Assembly: GCA_964347835.1 (NCBI GenBank) | Contig: CAYFZR010000032.1 | Span: 41,473 to 84,767, forward strand | DNA from: CAYFZR01 sp964347835 [NCBI: uncultured archaeon] | GTDB lineage: Archaea > CAYFZR01 | DNA length: 43,295 bases | Direction of reading: 5' to 3' | Part shown: positions 17,116-26,026 of the stretch, one piece after another | How the letters are laid out: each line of letters opens with the position of its first letter | How positions within the stretch are numbered: position 1 is the first letter of the stretch | Notes under the pieces: model-generated | Database searches by the model: none | Seen by the model: only the letters and a program-made list of their open reading frames with translations | Told to the model about the DNA's origin: nothing | Program-made: the position numbers and the translations under genes

Positions 17116-18891
17116 TTGAAAATAAGACAAATTATTATATCCGTTCTAGGTCATGTAGATCATGGAAAGACCACCCTATTAGACAAAATAAGAGGTACAG
17201 CTATAGCACAGAGAGAATTTGGAGGAATAACCCAGCATATAGGCGCTACAGAAATACCAATCGACGTAATCAAAAATATATGTAAGGGTCTAATAGACGA
17301 GTCTAATTATAAAATAAAAATTCCGGGCCTGCTATTCATTGATACCCCTGGTCACGAGGCATTTACTACTCTACGGAGGAGAGGAGGAGCTTTAGCAGAT
17401 CTTGCTCTCTTGGTTGTGGATATTAATGAAAGCATTCAACCGCAAACCATTGAGTCGATAAACATTCTTAAACATTACAAAACTCCTTTTGTAGTTGCGG
17501 CAAACAAGATAGATATGGTATATGGATGGCAAAGAGAAGAAAATACCGCTTTCTTCGAAACTTTCGAAAAACAAAGTAGTTTTGTCAGAGATCAAATAGA
17601 TGAAAAGTTATACACTATAGTGGGAGAATTACATGAACACGACTTCGTTTCTGAGAGATTTGATAGAGTAAAAGATTTTACGAAGGAAGTAGCCATCGTT
17701 CCCATTAGTGCTGTTTCTGGAGAAGGTATACCAGAACTTCTCATGGTTTTAATTGGATTGGCACAGCAATACTTAACAGAAAGTCTCAAAATAGAGGTTT
17801 CTGGACCAGGAAAGGGCACAGTAATGGAGGTAAAAGAAGAACATGGATTAGGCACTACTTTAGATGTCATACTATACGAAGGAACCATAAAGAGAGGAGA
17901 TAAGATAGCTATCGGCGGATTGGACGGGGTTGTGATGACCAAAGTAAAGGCTCTCTTGAAGCCTAGACCTTTAGACGAAATTAGGGATCCAAAATTTAAA
18001 TTTCAGCAATTCAATGAGGTTTATGCCGCTAGCGGAGTTAAGATCGTTGCCAAAGAACTAGAAAATGTGATTGCCGGGGCTCCTTTATCAGTGGTTGAAG
18101 AAGACTTGGAATCTGTAAAGAGCCGGATAATTTCTGAAATAGAAGGAATAAGAATAGAGAGCGAAAATCAGGGAGTCGTACTTAGAGCAGATACCCTTGG
18201 ATCTCTCGAAGCCACCACAGGACAACTTAAAAAGTTGGGGGTTACTATAAGAAAAGCGGATGTCGGCGACGTCTCGAAGAGAGATGTAATAGAAGCCTAT
18301 TCTGTAAATCTTAACGATCCCTACCTCGGAGTTATAATTGCCTTTAATGTAAAAATATTACCTGACGCGTTAGAAGAGGCTGAAAGAAGCGGTGTAAAAA
18401 TATTTCAGGATAACGTGATTTATAGGCTTGTAGAAGACTATGAAAAATGGGTCGAAGAAACCAAAGAAGAAGCTAGAAGAAGAGAACTAAAAGCCTTAAC
18501 ACACCCTGGAAAAATTCAAATTCTTCCAAATCATACATTTAGGGTTAGTAAACCAGCCATTGTAGGTATAGAAGTTGTTTCAGGATCTATTCGTCCAAAA
18601 TATAAACTTATGCGCTCTAACGGTTCGATAGTTGGAGAAATAAAGAGTATTCAAGAAGAGAAGGAGAGCATCAGTACGGCAAAGAAGGGGGATAGGGTAG
18701 CCATTGCCATAGAAGGAGCCATAGTAGGGAGACATATAAACGAGGGAGATTTGCTCTACGTATTTATACCTGCTGATCATTTATCTCAATTGGGAAAATT
18801 CGTTGACGAATTCAGCAACGAGGAATTGAGTACCTTTCAAGAAATAAAAAGTATAATCGAAAAAAAGAAGAAGGGTGAATCATATGGCTAA
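17116..18891 (+). CDS. infB: Translation initiation factor aIF5B (IF-2)
   Basis: GTPase that promotes subunit joining at initiation. G1 GHVDHGKTTL, G3 DTPGHEAFTTLRRRGG and G4 NKID are present, followed by beta-barrel domain II, the alpha/beta domain III and a second barrel (domain IV) ending LGKFVDEFSNEE. 591 residues, typical of archaea, without the long eukaryotic N-terminus. A GTG at 17095 would overlap ndk and add seven residues. I chose the TTG at 17116 because GAGGTG (17105-17110) sits correctly in front of it. Confidence 0.96.
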   Translation: MKIRQIIISVLGHVDHGKTTLLDKIRGTAIAQREFGGITQHIGATEIPIDVIKNICKGLIDESNYKIKIPGLLFIDTPGHEAFTTLRRRGGALADLALLVVDINESIQPQTIESINILKHYKTPFVVAANKIDMVYGWQREENTAFFETFEKQSSFVRDQIDEKLYTIVGELHEHDFVSERFDRVKDFTKEVAIVPISAVSGEGIPELLMVLIGLAQQYLTESLKIEVSGPGKGTVMEVKEEHGLGTTLDVILYEGTIKRGDKIAIGGLDGVVMTKVKALLKPRPLDEIRDPKFKFQQFNEVYAASGVKIVAKELENVIAGAPLSVVEEDLESVKSRIISEIEGIRIESENQGVVLRADTLGSLEATTGQLKKLGVTIRKADVGDVSKRDVIEAYSVNLNDPYLGVIIAFNVKILPDALEEAERSGVKIFQDNVIYRLVEDYEKWVEETKEEARRRELKALTHPGKIQILPNHTFRVSKPAIVGIEVVSGSIRPKYKLMRSNGSIVGEIKSIQEEKESISTAKKGDRVAIAIEGAIVGRHINEGDLLYVFIPADHLSQLGKFVDEFSNEELSTFQEIKSIIEKKKKGESYG

Positions 18892-19273
18892 GATGATTAT
18901 ATCCAATCCTGAAGCGCAAAGGAGTTACGAATATAGCGTAACGGATAAGATGGACGTATTGGTAGGAGCAAAAATCGGAGATACAATAGATGGATCTACT
19001 CTTGGACTCAAAGGATACAAAATAAAGATTACTGGTGGAAGCGATAAAGATGGCTTTCCCATGAGGCGGGATATTTCAGGAACGGGTAAAAAAAGAGTTT
19101 TAATTACCAAAGGACCAGGATTCAATCCGAAGAGGAAGGGAATTAGGAAGAGAAAAACCGTGAGAGGTAATACCATATCAGATGCCATTATTCAGATAAA
19201 CGCCAGGGTAGTAGAGCAAGGAAAAAAGCCCTTAGAGGAATTGATAGGCGGTGATAAAGATAGGAAAGAGTAA
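18884..19273 (+). CDS. rps6e: Small-subunit ribosomal protein S6e
   Basis: 129 residues of the S6e core: MIISNPEAQRSYEY, GAKIGDTIDGSTLGLKGYKIKITGGSDKDGFPMR and GPGFNPKRKGIRKRKTVRGNTIS, all diagnostic. As in other archaea it lacks the phosphorylated C-terminal tail of eukaryotes. The ATG at 18884 has AAGGGTGA in front and overlaps the end of aIF5B by eight bases. A GTG three codons earlier is less likely. Confidence 0.96.
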   Translation: MAKMIISNPEAQRSYEYSVTDKMDVLVGAKIGDTIDGSTLGLKGYKIKITGGSDKDGFPMRRDISGTGKKRVLITKGPGFNPKRKGIRKRKTVRGNTISDAIIQINARVVEQGKKPLEELIGGDKDRKE

Positions 19274-20486
19274 ACAACCTGAAATCAACATTGGAATGGT
19301 AGGACACATCGATCACGGTAAAACTACCTTAACAGAGGCTTTGTCTGGTATATGGACAGATACTCACAGTGAAGAGATAAAAAGAGGCATTACGATCCGT
19401 TTGGGATACGCTGATGCCACATTCTACAAGTGTCCTAATTGCGATGAGCCTCAATGTTATACGACGGAAAAAAAGTGTCCTATTGATGGGTCAAAGACGG
19501 AGTTTCTGAGGATGGTATCTTTTGTAGATGCTCCAGGACACGAAACCCTCATGGCAACCATGTTGTCTGGAGCCGCCTTGATGGATGGTGCTATACTCGT
19601 CATAGCGGCGAATGAGCCATGTCCTCAACCACAAACAAAAGAACATTTGGTGGCACTAAATATTATAGGGGTTAAAAATACAGTGGTTGTCCAAAACAAG
19701 ATTGACCTTGTTCCCGAAGAGCAAGCGTTAGAAAATTATAGAGAGATTAAAAGTTTCGTATCTCAAAATTTAGGAGAAGACGTTCCTATTATTCCTGTTG
19801 CTGCTCAACACCACGCAAATATAGACATATTGATTAAGAGCATCGAAGAATATCTGCCTTCTCCTAAGAGAGACGAGAAAAAACCATGGAAGATGCATAT
19901 AGCGAGATCTTTTGACGTAAATAAGCCTGGAACCAGACCAGAAAATCTCTTAGGTGGCGTGATTGGAGGCTCCCTTTCGCAAGGTAAAGTAGGAATTGGT
20001 GATGAGATTGAAATAAGACCAGGAGAAAGGAAAAAGGGGGACGAGGGTTATGGGTCTATCTTCACCGATATAGAATCCATAATGTGCGGCGGTCGAAAAA
20101 TTAAGGTTGCATCTCCTGGAGGATTGCTCGGGATAGCAACGGGATTGGATTCTACCTTAACGAAGGCAGATGGACTAGCAGGAAAGGTAGCGGGAAAACC
20201 AGATACACTCCCACCAGTATTAAACGGAATAACCCTGGAAACATATCTTCTGGAAAGAGTTGTGGGTACAAAGGAAGAAAGAGAAGTCGTGCCTATTAAG
20301 AAAGGAGAACTTTTAATGTTAAATTTGGGCACCTCTACCACATTAGGTACAGTCACTTCTGTAAAAGGCAGTTTGATAGAATTACTGCTAAGATTACCAA
20401 TTTGTGGACAAATAAACGACAGAGTAGCGATTAGTAGAAAAATAGGCGAAAGGTGGAGATTAATTGGACACGGAGTCTTATGTTAA
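19251..20486 (+). CDS. eif2g: Translation initiation factor aIF2 gamma subunit
   Basis: GTP-binding core of aIF2, which delivers initiator tRNA. GHIDHGKTTLTEALSG, switch I with the zinc knuckle CPNCDEPQCYTTEKKCPIDG, DAPGHETLMATMLSGAALMDGAILVI and NKIDLV are present, then two beta-barrel domains. The length, 411, is standard. It starts with GTG inside the end of the S6e gene (23-base overlap) and overlaps the following PIN gene by 23 bases. The alpha and beta subunits are not in this window. Confidence 0.97.
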   Translation: MIKIGKSKQPEINIGMVGHIDHGKTTLTEALSGIWTDTHSEEIKRGITIRLGYADATFYKCPNCDEPQCYTTEKKCPIDGSKTEFLRMVSFVDAPGHETLMATMLSGAALMDGAILVIAANEPCPQPQTKEHLVALNIIGVKNTVVVQNKIDLVPEEQALENYREIKSFVSQNLGEDVPIIPVAAQHHANIDILIKSIEEYLPSPKRDEKKPWKMHIARSFDVNKPGTRPENLLGGVIGGSLSQGKVGIGDEIEIRPGERKKGDEGYGSIFTDIESIMCGGRKIKVASPGGLLGIATGLDSTLTKADGLAGKVAGKPDTLPPVLNGITLETYLLERVVGTKEEREVVPIKKGELLMLNLGTSTTLGTVTSVKGSLIELLLRLPICGQINDRVAISRKIGERWRLIGHGVLC

Positions 20487-20850
20487 GGTTATATTGGATA
20501 CAAATTTCCTAATGCTCCCGGGAAGACTCGGCATTGACGTATTTAGAGAGATAGACAGGGCATTATGCCTAAAACATAAACTTTTTGTATTATCTACTAC
20601 AAAGGACGAACTAAAAAATATAGTTGAGAATGCAAAAGGATCTGAAAAAAAAGCAGCCAAAATTGGTCTTGAGTTACTGGAACGTTGCGAAGTTTTACCT
20701 GCTGATAGAAAGCCAGATATCGCTATTTTCGATTTCATAAACGAAAATACTGTTGTAGCAACAACTGATAAGGAATTTAGAAAAAAACTAAAGAAAAAGG
20801 GAGTAAAGACTTTATATTTGGCACAAAGTGCTTTTATAAAGACGGATTAG
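20464..20850 (+). CDS. PIN-domain protein (Fcf1/VapC9-like)
   Basis: 128 residues of a PIN nuclease fold. VILDTNFLMLPG gives the first acidic residue, STTKDELKNI the second, and VVATTDKEFRKKLKKKGV the third and fourth, so the metal-binding set appears complete. The archaeal family next to aIF2-gamma is related to eukaryotic Fcf1/Utp24, which cleaves pre-rRNA. A role in rRNA processing is therefore likely but inferred. No antitoxin-like partner is adjacent, arguing against a toxin-antitoxin pair. Starts with TTG inside the preceding gene. Confidence 0.85.
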   Translation: MDTESYVKVILDTNFLMLPGRLGIDVFREIDRALCLKHKLFVLSTTKDELKNIVENAKGSEKKAAKIGLELLERCEVLPADRKPDIAIFDFINENTVVATTDKEFRKKLKKKGVKTLYLAQSAFIKTD

Positions 20851-20868
20851 GTGACTTGAGGTGTATTG

Positions 20869-21423
20869 ATGTATAGAATTGTTACCATTAGAGATATCGT
20901 GGCTGTTCCACCGGAACGATTTGGAGAAGATTTGAGCGGTGTGATAAAAGATATTCTTAGAGATACCTACGAGGGTATATTAGACAAAGAATTGGGAGTA
21001 ATTATATTGATATCAAATGTGAAGGATATTGGTATCGGTAAGATTGCGCCTGGTGAAGGATCAGTATACCACGAAGTAACCTTCGATGCGCTGACCTTTA
21101 AACCAGATATGCAAGAGATTTTGGATGGAGAAGTGGTAGAAATAGTTGATTTTGGAGCTTTTGTGAGATTAGGGCCTTTAGATGGACTTATCCACATCTC
21201 TCAAGTAATGGAGGATTATATTGTACATGATATTAAAGGAGGCGCATTAGTAGGAAAAGAAACACACAAAACATTGAAAGAGGGCGATAAAGTTAGAGCA
21301 AGGGTTGTAGCAGTTAGTTTAAACCCGAGAGAGTTGAGAGAGAGCAAAATAGGTTTGACAATGAGGCAAAAAGGGCTAGGTAAGATTGAGTGGATAAAAT
21401 CTGAGAAGGAGGAGAAGAAGTGA
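20869..21423 (+). CDS. rpo7: DNA-directed RNA polymerase subunit Rpo7 (RpoE')
   Basis: With Rpo4 forms the stalk of archaeal RNA polymerase and helps promoter melting and RNA binding. The N-terminal half (MYRIVTIRDIVAVPPERFGEDL, GEGSVYHEVTFDALTFKP) is the Rpo7 tip domain. The C-terminal half is an S1/OB domain (GEVVEIVDFGAFVRLGPLDGLIHISQ). About 184 residues, normal. The ATG at 20869 is preceded by a TTG that could also serve; GAGGTG lies upstream. The spt4 gene follows with a GTGA overlap. Confidence 0.96.
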   Translation: MYRIVTIRDIVAVPPERFGEDLSGVIKDILRDTYEGILDKELGVIILISNVKDIGIGKIAPGEGSVYHEVTFDALTFKPDMQEILDGEVVEIVDFGAFVRLGPLDGLIHISQVMEDYIVHDIKGGALVGKETHKTLKEGDKVRARVVAVSLNPRELRESKIGLTMRQKGLGKIEWIKSEKEEKK

Positions 21424-21611
21424 CCAAGGAAAAAGTATGTCGAGAGTGTCATATAATTCTAAAAAAGGAAGTTTTATGTCCTGTATGTAAGAAGAGAAAT
21501 TTATCTTCGGAATGGGGAGGTATGGCTATCATCATCGATCCGAAAAATTCAAAAATAGCCGAGATAATGAATGTGAAGTTGGCAGGTAAATATGCCCTCA
21601 GAGTTAGGTAA
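21420..21611 (+). CDS. spt4: Transcription elongation factor Spt4 (RpoE'')
   Basis: Zinc-ribbon partner of Spt5. The 63 residues hold VCRECHIIL and LCPVCKKRNL (two CxxC pairs) and SSEWGGMAIIIDP, the Spt5-contact strand region typical of archaeal Spt4. The GTG start overlaps the rpo7 stop, and the next gene starts 20 bases before its end. Spt5 is encoded on the other strand at 2395. Confidence 0.95.
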   Translation: MTKEKVCRECHIILKKEVLCPVCKKRNLSSEWGGMAIIIDPKNSKIAEIMNVKLAGKYALRVR

Positions 21612-22146
21612 ATATACTCTTAAAATGCCTGGTAGACTGGCTGATCAAAAATGTAAAGAACCTTGGGGTACCATATATAAAGGGAAAGGTTTGAAACCAG
21701 CGAAACAGGTAAAAGACTTCATAAAAAAGAAAAACTACTCAAAGGTTATAGCTGTTGGTGACGTAACTGTGAGAAATCTCCTAAAGGTTGGTTTGATTCC
21801 AGACGTATCAATTATAGATGGAAAGGTAGAAAGAGATATAACAGAAGCTCCTGAATTCGAGGCTTTAAGTGAAGAATGCATTAATCCGGCAGGACACATA
21901 ACAAAAGATCTTTGGCGCGCTATAAAACGTGCCCTAAAAAAAGATAAACCCGTGAGATTGTTTGTTGTAGGGGAGGAAGATCTCGCAGTAGTTCCAGTTG
22001 CAATATTAGCCGAAGATGCCTGTATTTGTTATGGACAGCCAAAAGAAGGTTTGGTGTTGGTTGAGGTTACAGAAGAGAAAAAGAAACTTGCTAGAGAACT
22101 CATAGACAAAATGGAGGTAGTTGAAAATGGAAATCAAGATAATTGA
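21592..22146 (+). CDS. GTP-dependent dephospho-CoA kinase (DUF359)
   Basis: Last enzyme of archaeal coenzyme A synthesis, established for the DUF359 family. The 184 residues show VIAVGDVTVRNLLKVG, SIIDGKVERD, NPAGHITKDLWRAI and VVGEEDLAVVPVAILAEDACICYGQP, the conserved blocks of the family. It is unrelated to bacterial CoaE. The ATG start lies within spt4 and the gene overlaps S24e by 20 bases, so it is embedded in the ribosomal/transcription operon as in many Euryarchaeota. Confidence 0.92.
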   Translation: MPSELGKYTLKMPGRLADQKCKEPWGTIYKGKGLKPAKQVKDFIKKKNYSKVIAVGDVTVRNLLKVGLIPDVSIIDGKVERDITEAPEFEALSEECINPAGHITKDLWRAIKRALKKDKPVRLFVVGEEDLAVVPVAILAEDACICYGQPKEGLVLVEVTEEKKKLARELIDKMEVVENGNQDN

Positions 22147-22429
22147 GGAGAAAGACAATCCGTTGCTAAAGAGAAAAGAAGTCAGGTTTAGGATACTACA
22201 TGAGGGGGAGGCAACTCCTAAGAGAGAAGAAGTCGTGGATAAATTGTCCTCTCTTATAAAAGCGGATAAGGAATTGCTTATTATTGATTCATTAAATAGT
22301 CAATTCGGAAAGCCTGAGACTGAGGGATATGCAAAAGCCTATGATACTCTACAGAGAATGGAATTTGTTGAAGCGAAACATAAGATAAGGAAGAATATCG
22401 TAGAGAAAGAGGAGGAGAAAAAAGAATGA
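22127..22429 (+). CDS. rps24e: Small-subunit ribosomal protein S24e
   Basis: 100 residues with the S24e pattern: [26 protein letters not shown] and the core [21 protein letters not shown], then a charged tail. A TTG two codons upstream is in frame, but the ATG at 22127 has GGAGGT (22113-22118) eight bases away and fits better. Its stop overlaps the S27ae start as ATGA. Confidence 0.95.
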   Translation: MEIKIIEEKDNPLLKRKEVRFRILHEGEATPKREEVVDKLSSLIKADKELLIIDSLNSQFGKPETEGYAKAYDTLQRMEFVEAKHKIRKNIVEKEEEKKE

Positions 22430-22572
22430 AATGGAAACAGTATGCAATAAAAAACGGAAAGATCGATTATAAGAGCAAATTTTGTCCAAGATGCGGACCC
22501 GGAGTATTCATGGCAGTCCATCAAAACAGAGTATCCTGTGGTCGGTGCGGATATACGGAGTGGAGCAAGTGA
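22426..22572 (+). CDS. rps27ae: Small-subunit ribosomal protein S27ae
   Basis: A 48-residue zinc-binding protein: [20 protein letters not shown], then [27 protein letters not shown] with two CxxC pairs. This size and layout match archaeal S27ae, which lacks the ubiquitin fusion of eukaryotes. It overlaps S24e by four bases and ends the ribosomal operon. In many archaea kae1-bud32 follow; they do not here. Confidence 0.95.
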   Translation: MKWKQYAIKNGKIDYKSKFCPRCGPGVFMAVHQNRVSCGRCGYTEWSK

Positions 22573-22599
22573 GAAATTTACGAGTTATGAGATAAAAAC

Positions 22600-23325
22600 A
22601 TGCAGAATTCAGAAGAATTGTCTTTAGGAATGGAGGAACTTTTTAAAGAAACTTTTAGCGTTTTCAAGGATAATTTGAAAATCTTCATACCTATCTCATC
22701 GATTATTGTGATAATTTTAGTTGTGAGTACGCTCATCTTTGGTATACTATTTGCTGCAATCGCAGTTTTATCGATATTGTATGAAGGAAATGTCACTATA
22801 TTCATTGTTTTGATTTCCCTGTCTTTGATCATAATCTTCCTCTCAACCTATTCATGGGTCTACGCAAGTCTTGTATCTGCAATTAAAAATTTGGAAGGAG
22901 AAGAAGTCATTGCTAAATCTCTAAAAGAGGGTTTTTCTCTAATTTTACTTTTTTCAATATTGTTCGTATTTTATGGCATATTGGTATCGATTGGTTTTGC
23001 CTTTCTGATTCTCCCTGGTGTCTTTTTTTATACATGGTATTTTTTCTTTCCTTATTTCTTGGTATTTGAGGAATTGGAAGAAGATAATTTTTTAACAAGC
23101 ATTTTTAATCCTCTTTCAAGAAGCAAAAGACTAGTAGGAGGATACTTCATGCCTGTTTTTGCCAGATTATTCGTATTTTGGTTGGTTTCTCTCGTTGTTG
23201 GGATCTTGTTTTCTATCATTCCTCTGGGCATTCTATTGTTTTACATGGTTTATCTTCCGTTTAAAACCATATTTGGATATCTTTTGTATAAAGATCTTAA
23301 GAGGATTGGTAATTCTGTGCGTTAA
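22600..23325 (+). CDS. Multi-pass membrane protein of unknown function
   Basis: 241 residues with about six hydrophobic segments (near 28-60, 66-95, 110-150 and 180-230, several long enough to be helix pairs). The pattern of a short soluble start (MEELFKETFSVFKDNLKIFIP), long helices and the loop FNPLSRSKRLVGGY recalls the loosely defined UPF0259/DUF975-like membrane families (YciC and relatives). I cannot confirm membership. It follows S27ae by 27 bases in the same direction and may be read through from that operon. Confidence 0.7.
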   Translation: MQNSEELSLGMEELFKETFSVFKDNLKIFIPISSIIVIILVVSTLIFGILFAAIAVLSILYEGNVTIFIVLISLSLIIIFLSTYSWVYASLVSAIKNLEGEEVIAKSLKEGFSLILLFSILFVFYGILVSIGFAFLILPGVFFYTWYFFFPYFLVFEELEEDNFLTSIFNPLSRSKRLVGGYFMPVFARLFVFWLVSLVVGILFSIIPLGILLFYMVYLPFKTIFGYLLYKDLKRIGNSVR

Positions 23326-23345
23326 AAATCTCTAATCTTCAAAAA

Positions 23346-23756
23346 CTATATTACCCAAATTCTTCTTTCTAAATGACCTTTCATTCTCGCTAAGTCTTTG
23401 TCAAAGAAGGTTTCATCATCTTTTATCTCTTCGTAACTTCCCCAGAAATGAGATACGGGTTCCGAGGGTTTAAAAGCATAGACTCTTAAATTCGAATCAG
23501 TATCTTGGAAGGTCAATTTTTCCAAGACATATATTTTTTCGTTTAGAAAGTAGATTTCGAATGAATAATATTTAACATAATTTTCATGAATTAAACCTTC
23601 TTTATTAAAATGATTAAAGCAAAGCCATCCGATATGCGGTATATAAACCCCATCATTTTTGTAGTCTTCTATCTTCCATAGAAAACCCATTTCTTTGCGA
23701 TGTGTAGTGAAAAGCATTTCACCACATTTTATACACCTGCAAATTCTCTCTTCCAT
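23346..23756 (-). CDS. Hypothetical protein with an N-terminal zinc-binding CxxC
   Basis: 136 residues, not recognised. The start has CRCIKCGEM, a plausible zinc knuckle, with a further Cys-x2-His in WLCFNHF; the rest is aromatic-rich and soluble, ending GHLERRIWVI. The ATG at 23756 is preferred over a GTG at 23765 because AAGGTGG lies just upstream. It follows a 42-residue cysteine-containing protein by ten bases on the same strand, so the two probably form a two-gene operon. Confidence 0.65.
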   Translation of the reverse strand: MEERICRCIKCGEMLFTTHRKEMGFLWKIEDYKNDGVYIPHIGWLCFNHFNKEGLIHENYVKYYSFEIYFLNEKIYVLEKLTFQDTDSNLRVYAFKPSEPVSHFWGSYEEIKDDETFFDKDLARMKGHLERRIWVI

Positions 23757-23766
23757 TTCAACCACC

Positions 23767-23895
23767 TTATAAACTCTTACGAATCTTTGGTGGAACGAAG
23801 ACTATCTCTTCCCTTCCCAAAATGCCATGGTAGATACAAACTTTGGATGTTTGTAGGGTTCTCAATTCAGATTTACAAAATTTACAGATCTCCAC
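23767..23895 (-). CDS. Tiny putative zinc-binding protein (42 residues)
   Basis: From a GTG at 23895 the minus strand encodes MEICKFCKSELRTLQTSKVC and then IYHGILGREEIVFVPPKIRKSL, stopping at 23767. The CxxC plus C...H arrangement could bind one zinc ion. GGGAAGG lies upstream of the start and a TATA-like A+T-rich stretch is near 23910-23930. It precedes a second cysteine-containing gene on the same strand. I do not recognise a family, and only the motif, start signals and position argue that it is real. Confidence 0.5.
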   Translation of the reverse strand: MEICKFCKSELRTLQTSKVCIYHGILGREEIVFVPPKIRKSL

Positions 23896-24110
23896 TGCCT
23901 TCCCTAATATATTACTTATTTATTAATTTAAAATCTTTTCTATAACACATTTATAATTGCAAATAAATTTGCTATAAGTTTCAAATGATAAGATATCTCG
24001 CGAATGATTTTTTTTCTCTCTTTTATTACTGTGTTAAAGAGAATAATTACACAGGTGCATCCCAAATAAATTCCACAAAGCTTATTTAATTTACATTGAG
24101 TGGAAAAAAC

Positions 24111-24650
24111 ATGAAAAAAATAAACTATTGTACACGTTGTCCTCTACACAAAGGGAGAACGAACATAGTGATAGGGGAAGGAGACGAAAAGACCGAAATA
24201 ATGTTCATTGGAGAGGCTCCTGGGTTACAAGAGGACAAAATGGGTAGGCCTTTTGTGGGAAGAGCAGGAAAGATTCTAACTGAACTGATAGAGAGCATCG
24301 GCCTTAAAAGAGAAGATGTATATATAACAAACGTAGTAAAATGTCGACCCCCGAATAACAGAGACCCTACCGAAAAAGAGATAATTACATGCATGGATTA
24401 TCTTCTCGAGCAGATTAAAACGATAAAGCCCAAGATTATCGTTGCATTAGGAAGAATATCAGCAGGCGCCCTTTTGGAAAAATCTATATCTCTATGGAAA
24501 GAACATGGGTCTTTTATAGATTATCCTCGCGCAAACTGCAAGTTATTCGTAACTTATCATCCAGCCGCTGCGATTTACAGCGGAGAAGTTAGATCTAAAT
24601 TACAGGAGGACTTTAAAAAATTAAAGAATATTATAAATGGTATAATTTAA
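24111..24650 (+). CDS. udg: Family 4 uracil-DNA glycosylase
   Basis: Removes uracil from DNA in base-excision repair. The iron-sulfur type is indicated by YCTRCPLHKGR at the N-terminus and by VVKCRPPNNRDPTEKEIITC, which together give the four cluster cysteines. The active-site motif is GEAPGLQEDKMGRPFVGRAG and the C-terminal motif is VTYHPAA. The ATG at 24111 gives 179 residues. A TTG at 24096 would add five but lacks a ribosome site, while a TATA-like TTATTTAA near 24080 would allow a leaderless ATG message. The N-terminus before the first Cys is short for the family. Confidence 0.93.
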   Translation: MKKINYCTRCPLHKGRTNIVIGEGDEKTEIMFIGEAPGLQEDKMGRPFVGRAGKILTELIESIGLKREDVYITNVVKCRPPNNRDPTEKEIITCMDYLLEQIKTIKPKIIVALGRISAGALLEKSISLWKEHGSFIDYPRANCKLFVTYHPAAAIYSGEVRSKLQEDFKKLKNIINGII

Positions 24651-24716
24651 ATGATTGCGATTTTTAAATCGGTAAAAGTCCAATTTTTTCTGGATTAAAT
24701 CGGAGATTCAAAAAAA

Positions 24717-25484
24717 ATGACGTCGAAGAAAGACCTTGCAAAAAAACAATTTGGAAAACGCGTAACTGGATATACAAGGGGAATATTCTCGGACGAAGAG
24801 CATCTGAAAGAAATTTCTACATTGAGTGGGTTAAGGAAAGAAGATAATGTACTCGATGTTGCTACTGGAGCAGGATTCTTAGCCTTTGAATACTCTAAAA
24901 TAGCCAAAAGAGTTGTTGCAACCGATATCACTCCTGAAATGCTTGAGAAAGCTAAGAACCTTAAAAATGATAGAAAATTTAAAAATGTTTCGTTTATAAC
25001 CGCAGACGTTGAAGATCTGCCTTTTGAGAATAAAATTTTCGATTTAGTTTCATGTAGATTTTCTTTTCATCATTTTCCAGATCCGCGGAAGGCATTGGAA
25101 GAGATGAAACGCGTTTGCAAGAAAGATGGTAAGATAGTTTTAATCGACGGCATTTCTTCCGAAGATGATGCTAAGAGCGATTACCTAAACAAAATGGAAA
25201 GAATACGAGACAAGTCTCATGTTTGCCTTTATAAACTATCTGAGTTACAAAATCTATTCGATGAAGTAGATTTGGAAGTTATAATTGAAAAACACTGGGA
25301 TTTAGATCAATATTTTGATGAATGGATCGAAAGGGCAGATCCAGATTACAAAGATGCCAAGAAAATCGAAGAGATGATGAAGAGTTGTTTAAAAGAAGAT
25401 CATACTGGATTAAATGTTCGCTTAGAAGATGGAAGGATTAAGTTTACTTACGATACAGTTATAGTGATTGCTAAACGATTATAA
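24717..25484 (+). CDS. Class I SAM-dependent methyltransferase
   Basis: 255 residues. Motif I is VLDVATGAGFLAFEYSK, followed by the acidic end of the second strand (VVATDITPEML), motif II FITADVEDLPFENKIFDLVSC with RFSFHHFPDP, and motif III KDGKIVLIDGI. It resembles UbiE/Methyltransf_11 small-molecule methyltransferases. The substrate is unknown and no pathway neighbours are present. Distinct from the second methyltransferase at 27285 (different C-terminal half). Confidence 0.85.
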   Translation: MTSKKDLAKKQFGKRVTGYTRGIFSDEEHLKEISTLSGLRKEDNVLDVATGAGFLAFEYSKIAKRVVATDITPEMLEKAKNLKNDRKFKNVSFITADVEDLPFENKIFDLVSCRFSFHHFPDPRKALEEMKRVCKKDGKIVLIDGISSEDDAKSDYLNKMERIRDKSHVCLYKLSELQNLFDEVDLEVIIEKHWDLDQYFDEWIERADPDYKDAKKIEEMMKSCLKEDHTGLNVRLEDGRIKFTYDTVIVIAKRL

Positions 25485-25584
25485 AATTAAAAAATTTTGA
25501 TGTTTAGACCCGAATATCTTTCAATTGAGATAGAGATTATTGTCCAGATAAAGATGTTACGGATTATTGGAAGAGGTTTAAACT

Positions 25585-25965
25585 ATGAATGAAAACCTGA
25601 TTTACGTAATCGCTATTCTAGTTATTCTAGTATTGGTCCTAATAGGTTTAGCGATATTGAGAGGGGATTGGTTTAAGATACGATTTATTAGGAGTATTGG
25701 AGAGTCTTTTGCTGAGGACGACAAGAATAAACTAATTGCCAGCATCGTTATAGACGTAATCGGCCTCTTCACATACGCATTTCTCGGAGTTCTCGAGGTG
25801 ACTGATATCTTCTGGGCGTTCATCTCTAGAGAATTGATGATTGGGATGTATGGAAAAACCCGGCTCAGTAATTTCAATTTCCTCGAGGAAATATTACCAT
25901 TCACAGATTTTATACCTACGGCGACAATAGGCTACTTTCTCTCGAAAAAAGAGAAAAAAGAATAG
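25585..25965 (+). CDS. Small membrane protein of unknown function
   Basis: 126 residues with a first transmembrane helix (IYVIAILVILVLVLIGLAIL), a polar segment (SIGESFAEDDKNK), then one or two helices (IVIDVIGLFTYAFLGVLEVTDIFWAFIS) and a less hydrophobic C-terminus ending in a lysine-rich tail. I do not recognise it. The start is ATG with GAAGAGG nearby. Single gene, no clear partners. Confidence 0.6.
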   Translation: MNENLIYVIAILVILVLVLIGLAILRGDWFKIRFIRSIGESFAEDDKNKLIASIVIDVIGLFTYAFLGVLEVTDIFWAFISRELMIGMYGKTRLSNFNFLEEILPFTDFIPTATIGYFLSKKEKKE

Positions 25966-26026
25966 ATAAAAAGTATTGGAAAGTCATCTCTCCATTATAA
26001 ATTAGATAAATGGAATATACTTATTT

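Noticed and set aside
20464-20850. Toxin-antitoxin reading of the PIN-domain gene.
   Set aside because: It sits in a conserved aIF2gamma-Rpo7 operon and has no antitoxin-like neighbour; an Fcf1-like processing role is more likely.
24052-24072. A 21-base stretch upstream of the glycosylase gene matching 36185-36205 upstream of tpiA at 19 positions (core CATCCCAAA).
   Set aside because: By my rough estimate about one such match is expected by chance in a window this size, and the distances to the two starts differ (39 versus 15 bases). Not evidence of a regulon without more copies.
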